Below the pieces are notes generated by a model. That model searched no databases, was not told where the DNA came from, and saw only the letters and a program-made list of their open reading frames with translations. Positions 11,456 through 20,461 of a stretch of 21,863 nucleotides of DNA are shown here, piece by piece. The position numbers and the translations under genes were made by a program. The stretch is from positions 1 through 21,863 of the IMG/VR virus record IMGVR_UViG_3300048925_000692; one strand, written 5' to 3'. How positions within the stretch are numbered: the first letter of the stretch is position 1; every line of letters starts with the position of its first letter. This stretch comes from a virus.

Positions 11456-12790
11456 ATGGCTACGCTGCGTGAAGTGATCATCAAAGTCTCCGCTGACTCC
11501 GGCTCGTTTCAGAGCGAAATCGCTCGCGCCTCACGGATGGGGCTGGATTATTCCAAAATAATCGAGCAGGGCGGTAAGCAGGCGGCAGCCGTCACCAGGG
11601 AAACACAGCGATCGATTGCCGCACTGAATACCGAGCTTGTCAGCGCCAAAACTACGGCGACGGGGCTGGCTGGTGTTGCTACCAATAAGCAGGGTGGTTT
11701 TGACCCGCAGGATAAGGTGCGTTCTGAGCCGGATAACTCTGAGTCAGCCCGCTGGACGCAGCGTGTAGTTGGCGTGAAGGAATCGAACGATCAAGTTGAG
11801 GTGCTGAAACAACTTACCGAAGCTGTGCAGAAATTTGACGATGAAGCCAATACAACGATGGATACCGCTGGATTGAGCGACAGGCAGCGGCAACGTTATG
11901 GCGAAGAACATCAGATAAAGCAAACCTTCGAAAAGGCTGGCGGTAATAATTCCAACGAAGCCCGCACCAAGCAAGATGCAGCGCTGACTTCGCTTAATAA
12001 GAAGTACAAGGCTATTGAGAAGTCAGAAGGCAACTGGCGTAACGGTGTTTCTCGGGGGTACAACACCTGGCTTGAGGAAATGTCGAATATCTCCGGGACC
12101 GTGTCGGATGGCGTTAAATCATCGCTAAATGGTGCATTCAGTAACGTTACGTCAATGCTGGAGGGGAATAAGGTCTCCTGGAAATCCTGGGGTATTTCGG
12201 TTCTGCAAATCCTTGAAAAAGTCGCACTGCAGATGGCTGCTGTGAGTCTTCTTGGCGGATCGTCATCCTCTTCTGGGGGACTGCTGGGCACAATCGTAGG
12301 TGGTTTTGCTGGCTTTTTCGGAGGTTCGGCGGCGTCAAATGGAGGCACGGTCAACGTAGAGGCGCTACAGGGATATGCCGACAACCTGCAGTTTTTCGCC
12401 AAGGGTGGTGTGCAAAATTCCCCGTCCCTTAGCGCATACAGCAACGGTGTTTACAGCACCCCGAAAACATTCGCTTTTGCAAAAGACACGGGAGTTTTCG
12501 GAGAGGCAGGACCAGAAGCCATTATGCCACTGACCAGAGCCTCTGATGGCTCTCTTGGCGTTCGTGCTGTTAGTTCAGATGTAAATAACGTTCAGACGGC
12601 AGGCGGTTCGCCGCAGGTTTATATCACCATCGAAGGTAATGGTAATACCAGCGTTCAGGCTGGTGGCGGTATGACAGAACAATTCGGCAAGGAGATTGGT
12701 AGCTATGTTGAGCGCCGTTATCGCGAACTGATGGCGCGTGATATTGCTCCAGGCGGTGCCGTATGGAATCTGGCTAAAGGAGGTCGTTAA
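11456..12790 (+). CDS. Tape measure protein (gpH-like), probably internally deleted
   Basis: 444 residues. MATLREVIIKVSADSGSFQS and ASRMGLDYSKIIEQGGKQAA are the conserved N-terminus of lambdoid tape measures. SDRQRQRYGEEHQIKQTFEK, the Gly-rich hydrophobic stretch at about 258-295 (GGLLGTIVGGFAGFFGG) and FGEAGPEAIMPLTR belong to the C-terminal domain. The family usually has 850-1100 residues; lambda gpH has 853. The N-terminal part passes at about residue 65-85 (TGLAGVATNKQGG) straight into sequence normally far downstream, so several hundred residues including the long helical middle appear to be missing with the frame kept. Since tape measure length sets tail length, tails would be roughly half of lambda's. 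A natural short variant is possible. Confidence 0.85.
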   Translation: MATLREVIIKVSADSGSFQSEIARASRMGLDYSKIIEQGGKQAAAVTRETQRSIAALNTELVSAKTTATGLAGVATNKQGGFDPQDKVRSEPDNSESARWTQRVVGVKESNDQVEVLKQLTEAVQKFDDEANTTMDTAGLSDRQRQRYGEEHQIKQTFEKAGGNNSNEARTKQDAALTSLNKKYKAIEKSEGNWRNGVSRGYNTWLEEMSNISGTVSDGVKSSLNGAFSNVTSMLEGNKVSWKSWGISVLQILEKVALQMAAVSLLGGSSSSSGGLLGTIVGGFAGFFGGSAASNGGTVNVEALQGYADNLQFFAKGGVQNSPSLSAYSNGVYSTPKTFAFAKDTGVFGEAGPEAIMPLTRASDGSLGVRAVSSDVNNVQTAGGSPQVYITIEGNGNTSVQAGGGMTEQFGKEIGSYVERRYRELMARDIAPGGAVWNLAKGGR

Positions 12791-13128
12791 TGGCTATCGA
12801 AACATTTACCTGGTGCCCGCGCATCAACCCGGAGCAGGAAGTCAATTTCCGAACACGCAAAGCACAGTTTGGGGATGGTTATGCGCAGGTTTCCGGCGAT
12901 GGACCTAATCCGCGCTCGCAACAGTGGAATCTGGAGTTTACGGGGAACGAAGCCTATATCGCTGCGATAAAAGCTTTTCTGGACAGGCATGGCGGGGTGA
13001 AAGCATTTCAGTGGACGCCACCCCTTGAACCGTTGGGCTTATACCGTTGTGCGGGCTATAAGCCCACGCCACTGGGCAACAAAAAATACACCCTTTCCGT
13101 GACCTTTGAACAGGCGTTTGCACCATGA
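12790..13128 (+). CDS. Minor tail protein M
   Basis: 112 residues starting MAIETFTWCPRINPEQEVNF. Clear lambda gpM family: VNFRTRKAQFGDGYAQVSGD near the start, FTGNEAYIAAIKAFLDRHGG in the middle and KYTLSVTFEQAF at the end. It is part of the tail tip, the ring joining tube and tip complex. The start overlaps the tape measure stop (TAATG) and the end overlaps L by four bases, as in lambda. AAAGGAGG is an ideal ribosome binding site. Complete. Confidence 0.92.
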   Translation: MAIETFTWCPRINPEQEVNFRTRKAQFGDGYAQVSGDGPNPRSQQWNLEFTGNEAYIAAIKAFLDRHGGVKAFQWTPPLEPLGLYRCAGYKPTPLGNKKYTLSVTFEQAFAP

Positions 13129-13880
13129 ATCTAAACAATGATTATCAGAAACTGGAACCGGGTAACACCGTTCGGTTGTTTGAGGTGGACGGTACCGCGT
13201 TTGGCGTTGGCGAGGTTTTGAGGTTTCATAATCACAATATTCCCCATGCAGAAGCGGAAATAGTCGCTGCTGGTGGGGATGAGTCAAAACTTCCGGCTAA
13301 ATCCATCTGGTGGCAGGGTATCGAGTATTCGGCGTGGCCCTGCCAGATTGACGGACTGGAAAAATCGACAACCGGTAGTGGTGCCACGCCAAAACTGACA
13401 GTTGCGAACCTTGACGGTTCAATCACGGCGCTTTGTCTTGCATATGACGACTTGTTGAAAGCGACGGTTACTATACATGACACGCTGGCGCAGTACCTTG
13501 ATGCGCGAAATTTCCCATCCGGTAATCCAACTGCAGATCCCACTCAGGAAACATTGCAGGTCTGGTATATAGACGGGAAAAATACAGAAACGTCAGAGGC
13601 AATCGAGTTTCTGTTAACCAGCCCGATGGACCTGCAGGGCTTAATGATCCCGACCCGTCAGCTTCATTCTCTCTGTTCCTGGTGTATTCGTGGTAAGTAC
13701 CGCAGCGGTGATGGCTGTGATTATGCAGGCACGAACTACTTCGACAAAAACAACAACCCGGTAACTGATCCTTCATTAGACCAGTGCAACGGCACGCTAA
13801 CGGCCTGCAAGTTACGGTTCGGTGAAAATAACGAACTTTCCTTTGGTGGATTCCCCGGCACGTCACTCATCAGGAGCTGA
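13125..13880 (+). CDS. Minor tail protein L, iron-sulfur type
   Basis: 251 residues starting MNLNNDYQKLEPGNTVRLFE. Tail tip protein of the lambda gpL family. The C-terminal domain keeps the four Cys that hold a 4Fe-4S cluster in lambda gpL: one in LCSWC (about 188), GDGCDYAG (about 197), DQC (about 220) and TAC (about 228). WWQGIEYSAWPCQIDGLEKS and VTIHDTLAQYLDARNF are family-typical. It forms the ring between the hub protein J and M. Complete, with overlapping start and close spacing to K. Confidence 0.92.
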   Translation: MNLNNDYQKLEPGNTVRLFEVDGTAFGVGEVLRFHNHNIPHAEAEIVAAGGDESKLPAKSIWWQGIEYSAWPCQIDGLEKSTTGSGATPKLTVANLDGSITALCLAYDDLLKATVTIHDTLAQYLDARNFPSGNPTADPTQETLQVWYIDGKNTETSEAIEFLLTSPMDLQGLMIPTRQLHSLCSWCIRGKYRSGDGCDYAGTNYFDKNNNPVTDPSLDQCNGTLTACKLRFGENNELSFGGFPGTSLIRS

Positions 13881-13881
13881 T

Positions 13882-14592
13882 ATGCGTCAGAAAACCATAA
13901 ATGCCATCATGGCGCATGCCGCTAGTGAATATCCCCGTGAGTGTTGTGGTGTCGTGGCGCAAAAAAGTCGAGTGGAGAGATATTTTCCTTGCCGTAATCA
14001 GGCTAACGAACCAACTGAACATTTTGTTCTGTCGCCGGAAGACTACGCCACCGCCGAAGACTGGGGAACGGTTACGGCTATCGTGCATAGCCATCCTGAC
14101 GCAACGACTCAGCCCAGCGAACTGGATAAGGCGCAATGCGATTTGATGGCGGTGCCCTGGCACATCGTCAGTTGGCCGGAAGGCGACCTGCGTACAATCA
14201 ACCCGCGCGGCGAATTGCCGTTGCTGGAGCGGCCTTTTGTGTTGGGGGTTTACGACTGCTGGGGGCTGGTAATGTCCTATTATCGGCAAACCTACGATAT
14301 CGAATTGCCGGATTACCGCGTTGATTATCCGTGGTGGGAGGACCAATACCCCGACAATTTATATCAGGATAACTGGCATAAATGCGGGTTCAGGGAAGTG
14401 ATTGACGCCCCACAGCCGGGTGATGTTGTGATCATGCAAGTGCAGGCTAACAAATGGAATCACGCCGGAGTTCTGCTGGAAGGTAATCTGTTGCTCCATC
14501 ATCTTTATGGGCGGCTCAGTAATCGCACTCCGTACGGTGGCTACTGGATAGAACGAACAATGAAAATTTTGCGTTATAAAACTTTGTGTTAA
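13882..14592 (+). CDS. Tail tip protein K: JAMM and NlpC/P60 domains
   Basis: 236 residues from ATG at 13882 (AGGAG seven bases upstream; an in-frame ATG at 13822 would lie within L). The N-terminal domain is a JAMM/MPN isopeptidase with HSHPDATTQPSELD (His69, His71, Asp82). The C-terminal domain is an NlpC/P60 cysteine peptidase with YDCWGLV (Cys126), WNHAGV (His194) and a following HH. In lambda gpK this pair is needed for tip assembly and probably local cell wall digestion during DNA entry. Both sets of catalytic residues are present, so the enzyme should be active. Complete. Confidence 0.9.
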   Translation: MRQKTINAIMAHAASEYPRECCGVVAQKSRVERYFPCRNQANEPTEHFVLSPEDYATAEDWGTVTAIVHSHPDATTQPSELDKAQCDLMAVPWHIVSWPEGDLRTINPRGELPLLERPFVLGVYDCWGLVMSYYRQTYDIELPDYRVDYPWWEDQYPDNLYQDNWHKCGFREVIDAPQPGDVVIMQVQANKWNHAGVLLEGNLLLHHLYGRLSNRTPYGGYWIERTMKILRYKTLC

Positions 14593-14598
14593 CATATT
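14569..14598 (+). promoter_or_regulatory. Weak candidate promoter of the lipoprotein gene
   Basis: TTGCGT, 18 bases, CATATT in the AT-rich end of gene K. With its own terminator downstream the lipoprotein gene looks like an independently transcribed cargo unit, but the -10 match is poor. Confidence 0.3.
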
Positions 14599-14623
14599 TT
14601 TTTATTGCTAATTGGATAGGGAT

Positions 14624-15034
14624 ATGAAAAACGCATTGCTGTTGTTTTTTGTGATTAGTTTGGTTGGTTGCTCTACTGAGCCGGTTAACCCAAATTATGC
14701 GAAGGAAGTTTCCCCCAAAGCGTCTTTTGGAAAAAAAGAAAATCGCGTCCCGGTTACGATAGTTAGAGATAAGGGGTTTATAGCAGGTGGGTGCGCAATA
14801 ACTACTTTTATCGATGGTAAGCCTGTTGCTGATTTGAATACGTCCGAAAAGGTAACAGCTTATGTTAATCCCGGTGAGGTTATAGTTGGAGCTGGATTTA
14901 TGGGGAAAGTCTTATGCTCCGGAGCACCAAAAAAAGAACGGGAATTTATAGTTAGAGAAAATACTCCTAGATTTCTCAGAGTGTTTATAGATCAAAGCGG
15001 CAACGTCGATATATTGCCAATGACCTTAAACTAA
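14624..15034 (+). CDS. Lipoprotein cargo gene inside the tail operon
   Basis: 136 residues from ATG at 14624 (AGGGAT upstream; a GTG/ATG farther up lacks support). MKNALLLFFVISLVGCSTEP is a lipoprotein signal with Cys16. The mature domain carries VTIVRDKGFIAGGCAITTFI, DGKPVADLNTSEKVTAYVNP and GEVIVGAGF, a pattern of small beta-sandwich lipoproteins found in bacteria and phages. It lies between K and I, where no tail gene is expected, is AT-rich compared with its neighbours and has its own terminator. Phage lipoproteins in such positions often block superinfection or alter the cell surface; here that is an inference, and no specific family is claimed. Confidence 0.75.
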   Translation: MKNALLLFFVISLVGCSTEPVNPNYAKEVSPKASFGKKENRVPVTIVRDKGFIAGGCAITTFIDGKPVADLNTSEKVTAYVNPGEVIVGAGFMGKVLCSGAPKKEREFIVRENTPRFLRVFIDQSGNVDILPMTLN

Positions 15035-15038
15035 AAAC

Positions 15039-15061
15039 AACCACCTACGGGTGGTTTTTTG
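15039..15061 (+). terminator. Terminator of the lipoprotein gene
   Basis: Stem AACCACC / GGTGGTT with loop TACG and a run of T. It closes the cargo unit. Confidence 0.8.
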
Positions 15062-15072
15062 TTGGGAAAAAC

Positions 15073-15681
15073 ATGAAAGAGATAATGATACAAATCGAGC
15101 TTGGCGGAATTCTCGGAAAAACTTTTGGTAAAACTCATCACCGCTTAATAAGCACAACTCATGAAGCAACTCGCTCTCTAGCAGCAACTATCCCCGGCTT
15201 TGAAAAATTCATGATATCCAGCCAGCGACGCGGGCTGACTTATGCTGTTTTTCGCGGCAAAAAGAATATCGGTGAGGATGATCTTGGCTTTCCTGTGTCC
15301 GATGAAGTTATTCGAATTGTTCCTGTTACGATTGGTAGTAAACGTGGCGGCGTCCTTCAAACTATTCTTGGAGCTGTATTGGTTGTAGTTGGTGCTATAG
15401 GGTCATTCACGGCATTTGGTCAGGCGCTGGGAGGTGCCACCTGGGGACCATATGCCATGCAAATGGGTGCAGCAATGATGGCTGGTGGTGTTATTCAGAT
15501 GTTGTCGCCACAGCCCGCAGGTCTTGCCAGCAAACAGGGCGCAGATAACAAACCGTCTTACGCATTTGGCAGCGTTACGAATACAGCCGCTCAGGGGTAT
15601 CCTGTGCCGCTTCTTTATGGAAAACGGCGTATCGGTGGGGCTATTATTTCTGCCGGAATATACGTTGAAGACCAGCAATAA
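15073..15681 (+). CDS. Tail assembly protein I
   Basis: 202 residues starting MKEIMIQIELGGILGKTFGK, the lambda gpI family. The N-terminal ubiquitin-like part (FRGKKNIGEDDLGFPVSDEV) is followed by a Gly-rich hydrophobic segment (about 95-145, VLQTILGAVLVVVGAIGSFT) and a C-terminal stretch with PVPLLYGKRRIGGAIISAGI. It is needed to assemble the tail tip around J but is not found in mature lambda tails. In lambda it follows K directly; here the lipoprotein gene has separated them. Length is normal. It ends before another terminator-like hairpin. Confidence 0.88.
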   Translation: MKEIMIQIELGGILGKTFGKTHHRLISTTHEATRSLAATIPGFEKFMISSQRRGLTYAVFRGKKNIGEDDLGFPVSDEVIRIVPVTIGSKRGGVLQTILGAVLVVVGAIGSFTAFGQALGGATWGPYAMQMGAAMMAGGVIQMLSPQPAGLASKQGADNKPSYAFGSVTNTAAQGYPVPLLYGKRRIGGAIISAGIYVEDQQ

Positions 15682-15698
15682 AATCACTTCAATTTAAT

Positions 15699-15721
15699 AA
15701 CCGCCGCCTGGCGGTTTTTTT
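15699..15721 (+). terminator. Terminator-like hairpin between I and J
   Basis: Stem AACCGCC / GGCGGTT, loop GCCT, seven T. The J start codon is 12 bases after the T tract. Confidence 0.75.
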
Positions 15722-15732
15722 ATGGGCGCATT

Positions 15733-18700
15733 ATGGCAAATAAGAAAATTCAGGGGCGCAAGGGCGGCAGTTCCAGCTACCGTACGCCGACAGAACAGCC
15801 TGACGATCTCCAGTCAGTTGCGAAAGCGAAAATCCTGCTGGCGCTGGGGGAGGGTGAATTTTCCGGCGGCCTCACCGGGCAGTCTATTTTTCTGGATGGC
15901 ACGCCGTTACTTAATGCTGACGGTTTGTCAAATTTCAGCGGTATAACCTGGGAGTTTCGCGCAGGTACACAGGCGCAAACATATATCCAGGGTATACCTG
16001 GCAGTGAAAACGAGATTAGCGCGGGCGGCATTACCATTTCCAGCGCAACAGCCTGGACGCGCACCTTCACGAATACACAGGTTTCGGCAGTTCGCCTGCG
16101 CCTTAAATGGCCGTCGATTTATAAACAGGAAGACGACGGCGATCTGGTGGGTTACAGCATCAACTACGCCATTGACCTGCAGACAAATGGCGGCGCTTTC
16201 CAGACGATAATCAACACATCTGTAACGGGGAAGACGACCAGCGATTACGAGCGCAGCCATCGCATCAATCTGCCAGCCGGTGCTACAACGTGGACGGTTC
16301 GCCTGCGTAAAATTACTCCGGACGCGAACAGCGCAAAAATCGGCGACGTAATGACGCTGCAAAGCTACACGGAAGTGATCGACGCTAAATTGCGCTATCC
16401 AAACACGGCGTTGCTATATGTTGAATTTGACTCCAGCCAGTTTAATGGCTCCATTCCGCAGATATCCTGCGAGCCGCGCGGGCGCGTTATCCGCGTCCCT
16501 GATACCTACGCCCCTGAAACACGCACCTACAGCGGTACATGGTCAGGGGCGTTTAAGTGGGCGTGGACAGATAATCCGGCATGGATTTTTTATGATCTGG
16601 TAGTGAATGACAGATTTGGGCTGGGTGACAGGCTGACGGCAGCTAACATCGATAAATGGATGCTGTATCAGGTTGCACAGTACTGTGATCAACTGATCCC
16701 TGACGGTAAAGGTGGCAATGGTACCGAGCCACGCTATACCTGCAACGTTTACGTCCAGGATCGTAACGACGCTTATACCGTCCTGCGCGACTTTGCGGCT
16801 ATTTTCCGGGGGATGACGTACTGGGGCGGAAATCAGATTGTAGCCCTCGCAGACATGCCCCGAGATATTGATTACAGCTACACGAATGCAAATGCCGTTG
16901 ACGGTAAATTCACTTACAGCAGCAATACCTCCAAAACCCGCTATACCACTGCGCTGGTTTCATATTCAGACCCTGCGAATGCGTATTCCGATGCTATGGA
17001 ACCCGTGTTTGAACAGGATCTGGTGCGTCGCTTTGGTTTTAACCAGCTTGAACTGACAGCTATTGGTTGCACCCGACAATCGGAGGCAAACCGTAAGGGG
17101 CGCTGGGGTATTCTGACCAATAACAAAGACCGTGTGGTCACCTTCTCTGTTGGTCTTGACGGGAATATCCCACAGCCGGGATACATCATTGCAGTCAGCG
17201 ACAGGGACCTGGCCGGAAAAGTGACTGGTGGCCGCATCAGCGCAGTAAGTGGTCGGGTACTGACGCTCGACCGTGTGCCGGATGCCGTAGCGGGTGATCG
17301 CATCATGGTGAACCTCCCGACAGGCGCATCACAAAGCCGCACCATTCAGGCTGTCAGTGGTAATAAAGTCACCGTTTCGACGGTGTTCACTACAACGCCA
17401 GAAGCCCAGGCGGTGTGGGTGGTTGAGTCAGATTCGCTTTATGCCCAGCAGTACCGCGTCGTCAGTGTTACGGAAAATGACGACGGCACATTCACCATCG
17501 TGGGTGCCGCACATGATCCGGATAAATATGCCCGTATCGATACAGGCGCGATTATCGATCAGCGCCCGGTAAGCGTCATTCCGCCGGGTAATCAGGCCGT
17601 GCCTTCGCATATCGTCATTTCCAGCTACGCCGTTGTGAATCAGGGGATCAGCCTGGAGACAATGCGCGTCAGTTGGGACCAGGCACCAAACGCGATTTCG
17701 TACGAGGCACAGTGGCGGCGCAACGATGGCGACTGGGTGAACGTGCCCCGCAGTTCTACCGCATCGTTTGAGGTGCCGGCCATTTACACCGGACGTTATC
17801 TTGCGCGGGTGCGGGCTATTAACGCGGCTGAAATTTCCTCAGGCTGGGGATATTCAACCGAGACAACACTGACCGGGAAAACGGGAAATCCGCCTAAACC
17901 TGTCGGTTTCACCGCATCAGACACTGTGGTTTTCGGCATTGAACTGAATTGGGGATTCCCTGCGAACACTGATGACACGCTGAAAACGGAAATTCAGTAC
18001 AGCGCCACGGGTACGACTGATGATGCGGTTTTACTGGCGGACGTGCCTTATCCGCTGCGCAAATATCAGCAGATGGGCCTCAAAGCGGGGCAGGTTTTCT
18101 GGTACCGCGCGCAACTGGTGGACAGGACCGGGAACGAGTCGGGTTACACCGACTGGGTGAGGGGGCAGGCCAGTGTTGATGTGTCTGACATCACTGATGC
18201 CGTGCTTGAGCAGATCAAGGATACCGAACTGTTCAAGGATCTGATTGAAAATGCCGTGGAGAGCAGTGAAAAGGTTGCTGAACTGGCAGAGGCGGTCAGG
18301 CAAAACGCCGACCAACTGGCGGCGGCAGTGGGCGCGAACCGGCAGGCGGCAGAGGCTATCATTGGTAATGCCCTGGCTATCGCTGATGTGGTGGTGAGGC
18401 AGTCGGCGCAGAACGGCGCAAACAGTGCCTCATTCACTCAGTTGCGTGAGGTGATTGCCACCGAAACACAGGCCCGCGTTACGGACGTGACGCGCCTGGA
18501 GGCGAAAACTGACCAGAACGCGGCACAGGTAACTCAGCTCACGCAGGCGCTTTCTGACGAGGCTCAAGCCCGCGCTACGGCGGTTGATACACTGACGGCA
18601 CAGACGCAGGACAATACCGCTAACGTAACCCAGCTCACACAGGCGGTGTCCACCCTCGACAGTTCTACCGCATCCCGTTTCGACGAACTGTCAGGGAAAA

Positions 18701-19515
18701 CGGCTAACGCCGCTGGTGGGGTGCAAAACACGGCAGTGGCGCTGATTCAGGAGACGCTGGCTCAGGTTAACACCCGGATGACGCTCAGTGCTCAGTACGG
18801 CGCAAACAGTGCCGGTATCCAGCGCGTTGATAACGTGATGGTGGACGCGAGCAAAGCCGTTGCGGAATCGTTGAAAACCCTGGATGTGACCGCTGGCGGC
18901 AATGCCAATATCACGGACTTCGCAAAAACGATGTCTGATTTTACGCAGACCTCTGCAACGAAAATCAACTCACTGAGCGTCACGGTAAACGGCCAGGCTG
19001 CGGCAATTACCACTAACGCCCAGGCAGTAGCAGATATCAACGGCAACTTGAACGCGATGTACTCGATTAAGGTCGGCGTGGATGCCAACGGTGTGCAGTA
19101 CGCGGCAGGGATGGGGCTGGGTGTGCAGAACACGCCTGGTGGTATGCAGTCGCAGGTTATTTTCCTTGCTGACCGTTTCGCTGTTATGTCTCAGGCTGGT
19201 TCAGCCGTCACGCTGCCGTTTGTTATTCAGAACGGCCAGACGTTTATTCGTGACACGTTTATCCAGGACGGGACCATCACCAACGCAAAAATAGGGGCGT
19301 ATATCCAGTCGAATAACTACGTGGCTGGCTCAGCTGGCTGGCGAATTGGTAAAGATGGCTCATCTGAATTCAGCAATGTGACGGTTCGCGGTGCGCTTTA
19401 CGCCACATCGGGCAATTTCAGTTTTAACGGTGCGAACAATGCCGTGGTGATTGATGGAAACGGGCTTACTGTAAATTTACCTGGTGGTGGTTTAATAAGG
19501 TTGGGGACTTGGTAA
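15733..19515 (+). CDS. Central tail tip / host specificity protein J
   Basis: 1260 residues; lambda J has 1132. MANKKIQGRKGGSSSYRTPT begins the conserved N-terminal hub domains (DDLQSVAKAKILLALGEGEF, and WTDNPAWIFYDLVVNDRFGL at about 275). Fibronectin type III domains lie at about 620-705 and 715-800 (VSWDQAPNAISYEAQWRRND). A long coiled coil with repeated VTQLTQA units follows at about 820-1000, then a DUF1983-type tip segment at about 1105-1190 (SIKVGVDANGVQYAAGMGLG) and a final NLPGGGLIRLGTW. It forms the trimeric hub and contacts the host receptor. The frame is fully open. The receptor cannot be named. The start has only a weak ribosome binding site. Confidence 0.93.
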   Translation: MANKKIQGRKGGSSSYRTPTEQPDDLQSVAKAKILLALGEGEFSGGLTGQSIFLDGTPLLNADGLSNFSGITWEFRAGTQAQTYIQGIPGSENEISAGGITISSATAWTRTFTNTQVSAVRLRLKWPSIYKQEDDGDLVGYSINYAIDLQTNGGAFQTIINTSVTGKTTSDYERSHRINLPAGATTWTVRLRKITPDANSAKIGDVMTLQSYTEVIDAKLRYPNTALLYVEFDSSQFNGSIPQISCEPRGRVIRVPDTYAPETRTYSGTWSGAFKWAWTDNPAWIFYDLVVNDRFGLGDRLTAANIDKWMLYQVAQYCDQLIPDGKGGNGTEPRYTCNVYVQDRNDAYTVLRDFAAIFRGMTYWGGNQIVALADMPRDIDYSYTNANAVDGKFTYSSNTSKTRYTTALVSYSDPANAYSDAMEPVFEQDLVRRFGFNQLELTAIGCTRQSEANRKGRWGILTNNKDRVVTFSVGLDGNIPQPGYIIAVSDRDLAGKVTGGRISAVSGRVLTLDRVPDAVAGDRIMVNLPTGASQSRTIQAVSGNKVTVSTVFTTTPEAQAVWVVESDSLYAQQYRVVSVTENDDGTFTIVGAAHDPDKYARIDTGAIIDQRPVSVIPPGNQAVPSHIVISSYAVVNQGISLETMRVSWDQAPNAISYEAQWRRNDGDWVNVPRSSTASFEVPAIYTGRYLARVRAINAAEISSGWGYSTETTLTGKTGNPPKPVGFTASDTVVFGIELNWGFPANTDDTLKTEIQYSATGTTDDAVLLADVPYPLRKYQQMGLKAGQVFWYRAQLVDRTGNESGYTDWVRGQASVDVSDITDAVLEQIKDTELFKDLIENAVESSEKVAELAEAVRQNADQLAAAVGANRQAAEAIIGNALAIADVVVRQSAQNGANSASFTQLREVIATETQARVTDVTRLEAKTDQNAAQVTQLTQALSDEAQARATAVDTLTAQTQDNTANVTQLTQAVSTLDSSTASRFDELSGKTANAAGGVQNTAVALIQETLAQVNTRMTLSAQYGANSAGIQRVDNVMVDASKAVAESLKTLDVTAGGNANITDFAKTMSDFTQTSATKINSLSVTVNGQAAAITTNAQAVADINGNLNAMYSIKVGVDANGVQYAAGMGLGVQNTPGGMQSQVIFLADRFAVMSQAGSAVTLPFVIQNGQTFIRDTFIQDGTITNAKIGAYIQSNNYVAGSAGWRIGKDGSSEFSNVTVRGALYATSGNFSFNGANNAVVIDGNGLTVNLPGGGLIRLGTW

Positions 19516-19516
19516 A

Positions 19517-20461
19517 ATGCCAAATGGACTGTATATAAACTATAATGATGGTCGCCCTCCGATGGAAATTACGGCAGGAATGAAATGCCCTTCGTTGTGC
19601 CAAGATTTTGGAGGATATGATGACAGAAGAGAAGCTCTTATCCCTGAGATATTGCAAGGGGGAACTCCGTTTTTTACAACTGATTATACTGCGTCTTATG
19701 CTCCACCTACAGGTGTTAGTATAATAGGTACTATTAGTTACCTTAATAAGGTTTCATTTGACGGAACGTTAATGAGACAAGAAGTTAAATTAGGTAGTAC
19801 TGTTTTAAATAGTATGGTTAGTGGGCAGGTTTGGCAAATTTTTCCGGCAAGTGCTCCGCAAGGCAATAGAGGACTGTTAATAGCTGATTCTACTGACTTT
19901 ACTGCCATAACAGATACATCAAAGATAGCAACCTGTGTATTTAGTGGGTGGGTGCATATAAATGGCGAATATACTTTACCCGCAGATGGGCTAGTATTTG
20001 CTAAGTGGAGCCATGCTGAAGCTACTTTAACAAAAGAAGGTGGTAAGATACTAGCCTACCGCAACTATAAAGATTCTGGTGATTTTTCTATTGAGTTAGA
20101 TGTTTATATTTCTATATTTTCAGTTAGTTCCCCGGTTCCTGGTACTGGTTTGAATATATTTAATGCAGCAGGGCAATGTACGTTTTCCACAACTAGAAAG
20201 CCTCTAATACTTGGTGGTTTTAGAGTATTTAATTCAGACTGGCAAGATGTGGGAAATAACATGGTTTTGCTTGGTACAAACGGCTATGAGTCGTCTAGTC
20301 ATGGTGGTTGGTGTAGGTTAAGGAAACGAGGGTTAATGATGTTGGGTAATAGTATAAGAACAGGTAACAGTAAGACGCGATCAATATGGACTTCTCAATA
20401 TGCGATAGTCTCTTCTGCTAATTCAAATATATCAATTCCGTTAATACCATACATTTATTAG
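19517..20461 (+). CDS. AT-rich tail-tip protein next to J (possibly DUF6453)
   Basis: 314 residues starting MPNGLYINYNDGRPPMEITA, followed by GMKCPSLCQDFGGYDDRRE. Proteins of this size with this kind of start are often encoded just after J in enterobacterial lambdoid phages (some named DUF6453); I make that link with moderate confidence. The body is Ser/Thr/Gly-rich and beta-like, without a membrane segment or enzyme motif. Base composition and codons (many ATA, AGA, TTA) are much more AT-rich than J or the fiber, pointing to separate acquisition. The ATG is one base after the J stop with a weak GGGGA site, so it is probably coupled to J and displayed at the tip. Confidence 0.7.
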   Translation: MPNGLYINYNDGRPPMEITAGMKCPSLCQDFGGYDDRREALIPEILQGGTPFFTTDYTASYAPPTGVSIIGTISYLNKVSFDGTLMRQEVKLGSTVLNSMVSGQVWQIFPASAPQGNRGLLIADSTDFTAITDTSKIATCVFSGWVHINGEYTLPADGLVFAKWSHAEATLTKEGGKILAYRNYKDSGDFSIELDVYISIFSVSSPVPGTGLNIFNAAGQCTFSTTRKPLILGGFRVFNSDWQDVGNNMVLLGTNGYESSSHGGWCRLRKRGLMMLGNSIRTGNSKTRSIWTSQYAIVSSANSNISIPLIPYIY

